64,000 nt of DNA from Lentibacter sp. XHP0401. Its GTDB lineage: Bacteria; Pseudomonadota; Alphaproteobacteria; Rhodobacterales; Rhodobacteraceae. Location of the stretch: the NCBI RefSeq assembly GCF_025751535.1, contig NZ_JAOWLC010000004.1, positions 1 to 64,000 on the forward strand. The letters run 5' to 3'. The notes beneath the pieces were generated by a model. It made no database searches. It saw nothing but the letters and a program-made list of their open reading frames with translations, and was not told the DNA's origin. This document shows positions 59,279 through 64,000 of this stretch, in pieces. Within the stretch, counting starts at the first letter, position 1, and each line of letters begins with the position of its first letter. Position numbers and translations under genes: made by a program.

Positions 59279-60934
59279 CTATCCCACCGCATCACTTTGG
59301 CCTGCGGCCCTGCCTGAAAAGATGCAGCCGCCAAGGAACGTTCCTTCAAGGGCATTGTAGCCGTGGTATCCACCGCCGCCAAAGCCAGCAGCCTCACCAA
59401 CCGCGAACAAGCCGGGGATGGTTTTTCCGGTGGCGTCTACCAGTTGACTGTTAAGGTCTGTCTGCAGCCCTCCCAAGGTTTTCCGTGTGATCAAGCTGAG
59501 GCGCACAGCGATCAACGGGCCGTTTTCTGGATCAAGAAATTTGTGAGGTTTAGCTGTTCGTATCAGTTTGTCGCCGCGATATTGCCGCGCGCCGTGGATG
59601 GCCGTCATTTGCGCATCTTTGCTAAATTGATTGTCGACCTGAGAATCGCGCGCTTCAATTTGAGCGCGAATATGTGCTTCATTTATCAGCGCATCACCCG
59701 TAACTTTGTTCATCCCCGACACAAGTTCTGAAAGGGTGTTGGCGACCACGAAGTCCTCGCCATGTTCTTTGAAGGCTTCAACCGGATCGGTTGCGCGTTT
59801 GCCGGACAAGATGCGCTGTCTAATAACCTCTTTCCACTTTGCAGAGGTGAAGTCAGGATTCTGTTCAGAACCAGAGAGTGCAAATTCTTTCTTGATGACT
59901 TTCTGGGTGAGGATAAACCAACTGTAGTCAAAGCCGGTATCCAGAATTGCCTTGAATGTTCCATTGGTGTCAAAACCCGGGAGGGCAGGCGGTGCAAAAC
60001 GGTTGCCATTGGCGTCAAACCACATCGAAGAAGGGCCGGGCAAAATACGGATACCATGATTTGGCCAGATAGGATCCCAGTTTTTCACGCCTTCCGTGTA
60101 GAACCAAAGTCTGTCTTTGTTGATGACATGGCCGCCGACCTGTTCGGATATGCCGATCATTCGACCGTCGACATGTGCTGGCACGCCCGAGAGCATTTTC
60201 TTTGGCGCCGGTCCGAGGCGTTTTGTAGGCCAGACCTGTCTTATCAAGCCGAAATTTCCGCCGATACCACCCGAAGCCACTATGACAGAAGGTGCGCTGA
60301 AGCGAAAATCGCTAACGACCTCGCGTGATGTTTGTGCCCCTTGCACGGCTTCATCCGGTTTGAGGACTGATCCGCTTACGCCGGTAGCGGAACCGTTCTG
60401 CATTTCTATACGGTCTACTTGGTGGCGGAATTTGAAGGTGATCAACCCTGCTTCTTCGTGGGCTTTACAGCGTCGGACGAAATGCTCCAATACGCCAGGT
60501 CCGGTGCCCCATGTAATATGAAAGCGTGGAACCGAATTGCCATGACCGTCTGCAAAACCTCCGCCGCGTTCGGCCCAACCAACGACAGGGAACCAGCGAA
60601 GCCCCATTTTGTACAACCATGGGCGCATTTCACCGGCTGCGAAGTCGAGATAGGCCTCGGCCCATTGGCGTGGATATGCATCGTCTGCTCGGTCAAACTG
60701 TGCCGACCCCATCCAGTCATTCAGCGCAAGCGCGTGACTGTCCTTGATCCCCATCCGTCGCTGTTCTGGCGTGTCGATCATGAACAATCCGCCCAAAGAC
60801 CAATGTGCCTGACCACCCAAGTTCTGCGGCCCTTCCTGATCTACGATCAGAACGGATTTACCGCGGTCGCCTAGCTCTGCCGCAGCTGCGAGCCCCGCGA
60901 GGCCCGCGCCGACGACGATGACGTCAGCTTTCAT
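59279..60934 (-). CDS. FAD-binding dehydrogenase (COG3573/KstD-like)
   Basis: A 551-residue flavoprotein of the fumarate-reductase/ketosteroid-dehydrogenase superfamily. The N-terminal GAGLAGLAAAAEL (9-21) binds FAD; LGGQAHWSLGGLFMID (about 48-63) and a C-terminal FAVGEAAGFGGGGYHGYNA with GCIFSGRAAG complete the FAD domain. The central domain would bind the substrate. Related enzymes desaturate steroid-like ketones, but this subgroup has no assigned substrate. ATG 60934 follows GGAGCC and overlaps the carrier gene by 11 bases, so both are coupled. The neighbouring bile-acid-type carrier suggests a sterol or terpenoid acid as substrate; this is inference. Confidence 0.82.
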   Translation of the reverse strand: MKADVIVVGAGLAGLAAAAELGDRGKSVLIVDQEGPQNLGGQAHWSLGGLFMIDTPEQRRMGIKDSHALALNDWMGSAQFDRADDAYPRQWAEAYLDFAAGEMRPWLYKMGLRWFPVVGWAERGGGFADGHGNSVPRFHITWGTGPGVLEHFVRRCKAHEEAGLITFKFRHQVDRIEMQNGSATGVSGSVLKPDEAVQGAQTSREVVSDFRFSAPSVIVASGGIGGNFGLIRQVWPTKRLGPAPKKMLSGVPAHVDGRMIGISEQVGGHVINKDRLWFYTEGVKNWDPIWPNHGIRILPGPSSMWFDANGNRFAPPALPGFDTNGTFKAILDTGFDYSWFILTQKVIKKEFALSGSEQNPDFTSAKWKEVIRQRILSGKRATDPVEAFKEHGEDFVVANTLSELVSGMNKVTGDALINEAHIRAQIEARDSQVDNQFSKDAQMTAIHGARQYRGDKLIRTAKPHKFLDPENGPLIAVRLSLITRKTLGGLQTDLNSQLVDATGKTIPGLFAVGEAAGFGGGGYHGYNALEGTFLGGCIFSGRAAGQSDAVG

Positions 60935-61793
60935 GGTTGCGGCTCCTAAGCCAGAAGACAAAGGGGATGGCTGTCATATACATGATCGCGGCATACACTG
61001 CTGACGGCAGGCCAATCGTTGGGATGCCACTCGCGACACCTGCGATGATTGGGGCCAGTGTGATGCCCAAGGTGCCGTTTTGCAGGCCCACTTCGATCGA
61101 TATCGTTTTCTGCTCGGCCCAGTTCAGCCCCAACACGCCGGCTATAACCAGTCCTCCGACCATCGTGACTATGTTTAGCACTGCCAATGCAGGCCCCAGA
61201 GTTGCGAAGTTTTCAACGAAAAGTGCCCAGTTCGATGCAATGGCTGCAAGGATGATGATTACGAAGAGGATGCTCGACAATACCAGCAGCTTCGGCTCGG
61301 CTCGGGATGCGAAATTCGGAGCAACATAGCGAATTCCCATGCCGATACTTACCGGCAAGGTTGTGATCAGGAACATTGCTAGTGCGAGAGAGGTGACCGT
61401 GATTTCAGGTGCGTCTTCACCCATGAAATGCACAACAGCCCAGCCGATGAACAGCGGCACTGTCAGCATGGACATCAAGGACACCAGCGCGGTCAGGGAT
61501 ACTGACAAAGCGACATCTCCGTTTGCAAGGCGCGAGACGACGTTTGACGTTACACCGCCTGGGCAGAACGCAAGCAACATGACCCCCGCGGCAATGGCAC
61601 CGCTTAAACCGAACGCCACAACCACAGCATAGGCCACAATCGGGATGAAAACGATTTGACAGATGGCGCCAACCGCAAATGCCCAGCCGCGTTCTGCAAC
61701 GCGTCTGAAATCGGCCGGGGTGAGCCCTACGCCGAGGCTAAACATAATAACCGCGAGGGATAGAGGCAGTATTACGCTGACCAAGATTTCCAT
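60924..61793 (-). CDS. bile acid:sodium symporter (BASS) family carrier
   Basis: A 289-residue membrane protein with about nine to ten segments. It has the BASS motifs MFSLGVGLTPADFRRV (19-34) and FCPGGVTSNVVSRLANGDVALSVSLT (about 78-103; this Gly-Gly-x2-Ser-Asn crossover binds sodium), and VGLQNGTLGITLA near 235. It imports an organic anion with sodium. ATG 61793 follows GGGAGGAG by six bases. First of a two-gene operon with the FAD dehydrogenase; the AraC-type gene upstream is the likely regulator. Confidence 0.85.
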   Translation of the reverse strand: MEILVSVILPLSLAVIMFSLGVGLTPADFRRVAERGWAFAVGAICQIVFIPIVAYAVVVAFGLSGAIAAGVMLLAFCPGGVTSNVVSRLANGDVALSVSLTALVSLMSMLTVPLFIGWAVVHFMGEDAPEITVTSLALAMFLITTLPVSIGMGIRYVAPNFASRAEPKLLVLSSILFVIIILAAIASNWALFVENFATLGPALAVLNIVTMVGGLVIAGVLGLNWAEQKTISIEVGLQNGTLGITLAPIIAGVASGIPTIGLPSAVYAAIMYMTAIPFVFWLRSRNHES

Positions 61794-62203
61794 AAGCAAC
61801 TCCTCCCAAAGTGTTCTGGATTGGAGCAGGGCAACACATCACGCAAAGTAAATCAACGAAACTCCTTGGTAACCATACGTCAGTGGATTGAACCGGCGAG
61901 ACTGCCAAAAGAAACTAACGCGAGACGGGTAGCGAGAAAACTGCATCGAGCGCTCCACCTACCAAATACTTGTGAGGTCAGTGTGGTCCGTGAAGGGTAT
62001 TCAGGGCTGATTGAGGAAGTTTGCTGCATCTGGAGCTTTCACTTTTCAATTGCGTCTGTCAGGGCCTGGCCCCCGATTAGATAGCAGCAAAACCAGTGGT
62101 GCTGAAAAGGGGGGTAGGTAGTTTGTCACGATCATACATGTTGGCTGACATCTCCAAGTTTTGTGATCGAACTTACAAAATTCCATTCAAGTTACGTTGC
62201 ACT
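61794..62203. other. 410-base non-coding gap
   Basis: Contains the ribosome site and presumably the promoter of the BASS operon. One TTCTGGATTGG at 61814 matches the repeats in the AraC/SDR gap but alone could be chance. Nothing else supportable. Confidence 0.4.
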
Positions 62204-63175
62204 TTAGTGCCATCTCTGACGTGTTTCTAATGGTGTTTCACCAAACTGATTGCGATACACACTTGAGAAACGCCCCAAATGAGAGAAGCCCCATCGCATG
62301 GCGACTTCAGTAACGTTCCCGTTTCGCAGCTTTAGATCGTTGTATGCGCCTTCCAATCGCCGACAACGCCAGAATTGCATCGGGGATATACCTCTGAATT
62401 TCTTGAAAACCAGTTGAAGGTTACGAGGTGTTGTGCCCGCAGCCGCAGATATTTGATCAAGACATAAGTCAGATTTCAAATTGGCATCAATAAATTCTTC
62501 GGCGCGGCGCAGAATACTTGGACTGGCCGATCCTCTTTGGGAGCCTAAAGCTGCCGAAAAATTATTCGGAGCGGCTTCAATCAGACCTACCATCAGGGTT
62601 TGTTCAATATGGCGGGACATTAAACCATGCCCAAGTTCCATGCGGCCTATATCAATTTCGCGTACCAGAAAATTCAACAGGCTTTTGAGTGCAAAACCTG
62701 AGCTGGTGGTCAAGTCGAGATGCCCTTCAAACGATAAAACTTGGCCGGCGGGTTCGCCCAAAAGCGTTGAAAGTTGGCGGTTCAGCGCGCCACGATCTAT
62801 TTGCAAAAGAAGTTGTTTGGTATTCTTGCTCCAGCACATATCTGTCGGGCGGTGCGGATTTAGGATGCTTGCCCTTCGTATATCGCTGTCGTGGCAGCTG
62901 TTGCCGTTGCGTATCTGAGCTGTGCCCAATAGGGGAATTTGGAGCAGGAAAAAACGTTCGAGTTCTCCAGGGACAATTCGGGTGCGTGCGCCATATTCCA
63001 TATAATTGATCGATATTTTATGGCCTCGAACATGATTGTGGCGAGCAAGAAACGTTTCATCGCCCATGGTTTCCAAGCGGTGCGGACAATAAATTTGAGC
63101 GACCCGCTCGCGCGCTTCATCTAAGTCGCAGCTGGAAAAAAGTTCGTGATCTGACAATGGTATTGCCGCGTCCAT
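62204..63175 (-). CDS. AraC-family transcriptional regulator
   Basis: A 323-residue regulator. An N-terminal cupin-like ligand domain (about 40-190; HNHVRGHKISINYMEYGART, LNPHRPTDMCW) is followed by two HTH motifs in the C-terminal AraC domain (about 220-320): CLDQISAAAGTTPRNLQLVFKK contains the first and VTEVAMRWGFSHLGRFSSVYRNQFGETP the second. It is divergent from an SDR gene at 63314 and sits upstream of the BASS/dehydrogenase operon, so it probably controls both in response to the compound they handle. Confidence 0.88.
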   Translation of the reverse strand: MDAAIPLSDHELFSSCDLDEARERVAQIYCPHRLETMGDETFLARHNHVRGHKISINYMEYGARTRIVPGELERFFLLQIPLLGTAQIRNGNSCHDSDIRRASILNPHRPTDMCWSKNTKQLLLQIDRGALNRQLSTLLGEPAGQVLSFEGHLDLTTSSGFALKSLLNFLVREIDIGRMELGHGLMSRHIEQTLMVGLIEAAPNNFSAALGSQRGSASPSILRRAEEFIDANLKSDLCLDQISAAAGTTPRNLQLVFKKFRGISPMQFWRCRRLEGAYNDLKLRNGNVTEVAMRWGFSHLGRFSSVYRNQFGETPLETRQRWH

Positions 63176-63225
63176 CTCGCCCCCTTCATTCCAGCCTAGA
63201 GGAGAACACTGCAGAATCCAGCGTT

Positions 63226-63256
63226 TTCTGGATGGTCGCTTCGTATTCTGGATAGT
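63226..63256. promoter_or_regulatory. direct-repeat operator, candidate AraC-type sites
   Basis: TTCTGGATGGT (63226-63236) and TTCTGGATAGT (63246-63256), ten of 11 bases identical and exactly 20 bases apart, two helical turns. They lie 51-81 bases upstream of the AraC gene and 58-88 bases upstream of the SDR gene, as AraC-family half-sites usually do. Confidence 0.55.
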
Positions 63257-63313
63257 GCCAACTTAACGGGAACCGCAGATTTTACTCAGAACAAGAAGCA
63301 GGGGAGATAAATT

Positions 63314-64000
63314 ATGCGCGGATTAAAAGGAAAAGTTGCCATCGTTCCAGGTGGGGCAACCAAGATTGGTGTAGCCGTCGTTGAAGCATTTCGAGCTCAT
63401 GGTGTCAAAGTAATGGTTGCGGACGTAAATGTAGAAGGCGGGCAGGCCTTGGTGAACGAAGATGTTTCATTTAAACAAACGGATTTGCGCGATGATGCGC
63501 AGATCGCAGATCTGGTTGCAGCAACGAAGAAAGAATTCGGGCGGATCGACTTTCTAGTCAATGTTGCGTGCTCCTATCTGGATAACGGGATGACCTCTAC
63601 CCGCGCTGAGTGGCTCGAAAGTCTGGACGTTAATGTCATTGGATCGGTCATGTTGATGCAAGCTGCACATAAAGAGCTGGCGAAGAACAAGGGCGCGATT
63701 GTCAATTTCGGCTCTATTTCTGCGCGCGTAGCACAGACGGGGCGTTGGCTTTATCCCGTTAGCAAAGCCGCAATTTTGCAACTGACACGTAATCAGGCCA
63801 TGGATTTGGCTCCCGACGGCATTCGGGTCAACGCTGTTTCACCCGGCTGGACCTGGTCAAATATCATGGATGAATTAACGGGAGGAGATCGCGAGAAGAC
63901 CAACAAAGTGGCTTCCGACTTTCACCTTCTTGGCCGCGTGGCAGATGCGGAAGAAGTCGCCAATTCTGTAATGTTCCTCTGCTCTGATGAAGCAACCTTT
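63314..64000 (+). CDS. short-chain dehydrogenase/reductase, partial (runs off the window)
   Basis: At least 229 residues; the stop codon is beyond the window. GGGGAGATAA precedes the ATG. The nucleotide-binding region is GGATKIGVAV (13-22), where the usual TGxxxGIG is altered to PGGATKIG; then DLRDDAQIADL, FLVNVACSY, the catalytic Ser in NFGSISARV, and Tyr/Lys in YPVSKAAILQL (about 153-157). RVNAVSPGWTWSN and LLGRVADAEEVANSVMFLCS follow. It is divergent from the AraC gene and probably acts on the same compound as the BASS/FAD-dehydrogenase operon, as an alcohol dehydrogenase. Confidence 0.85.
   Translation, partial: MRGLKGKVAIVPGGATKIGVAVVEAFRAHGVKVMVADVNVEGGQALVNEDVSFKQTDLRDDAQIADLVAATKKEFGRIDFLVNVACSYLDNGMTSTRAEWLESLDVNVIGSVMLMQAAHKELAKNKGAIVNFGSISARVAQTGRWLYPVSKAAILQLTRNQAMDLAPDGIRVNAVSPGWTWSNIMDELTGGDREKTNKVASDFHLLGRVADAEEVANSVMFLCSDEATF

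Noticed and set aside
61814-61824. TTCTGGATTGG as a third AraC site
   Set aside because: An eight-base match alone is expected by chance in a window of this size, and it is only 21 bases from the start codon. Noted under the cluster finding only as a hint.

Overview
The window looks like chromosome or large-plasmid DNA of a Roseobacter-group alphaproteobacterium (Rhodobacterales). This is inferred from gene content and order: a tripartite TRAP transporter operon, the cysG-DUF2849-cysI-cysH-DUF934 sulfur assimilation order, DUF1127 and DUF2849 proteins, Rnk paralogues, and many IS6-type insertion sequences. No rRNA, tRNA or CRISPR array was seen.

Layout. 0-4.3 kb: a broken FMN-binding glutamate-synthase-like gene, an uncharacterised cupin-like protein, a NhaC-type Na+/H+ antiporter and a divergent GcvA-like LysR regulator. 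4.3-5.6 kb: three IS remnants or elements stacked together. 5.7-10.7 kb: a TRAP transporter (dctQMP), a ketopantoate-reductase-like enzyme and an FMN 2-hydroxy-acid oxidase, with an IS6 copy carrying a frameshift behind them. 11.8-15.7 kb: a NYN/OST-HTH protein and a large Ig-repeat autotransporter. 15.9-24 kb: three Rnk/GreA-domain genes, two of them behind matching structured leaders; a sulfide:quinone-reductase-like operon; RsuA-type pseudouridine synthase; MscS; a DUF1127 protein. 24.3-39.3 kb: a block of secreted and membrane proteins (zincin, SH3b proteins, VWA-repeat protein, multi-pass membrane proteins, lipoprotein) around a two-component system, bounded on each side by an inverted relic of one IS6-type element. 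39.3-44.4 kb: an intact IS6 element that has cut the end of the sulfite-assimilation operon. 44.8-46.8 kb: a DUF2946-like protein, a 51-residue ORF and a PepSY membrane protein. 47.1-50.2 kb: a TPP riboswitch and thiM-thiE-thiD plus a coupled SDR. 50.6-58.7 kb: a secreted Sel1-repeat protein, then tonB-exbD-exbD-exbB and a TonB-dependent receptor with the copper-site residues of OprC/NosA, plus a DUF2946-like protein. 59.3-64 kb: a FAD dehydrogenase, a bile-acid/sodium-symporter-family carrier, an AraC regulator and an SDR running off the end.

The most interesting points are: (i) the paired leader RNAs ahead of two Rnk-family genes, with 24 of 26 identical bases, equal spacing to a second motif, and differing inner stems that both still pair; (ii) the 24.9-38.8 kb VWA/SH3b/zincin/two-component block, whose function I cannot name from known pathways; (iii) a self-contained, probably copper-dedicated TonB module. 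All functional statements come from reading motifs and context; no database search was run.
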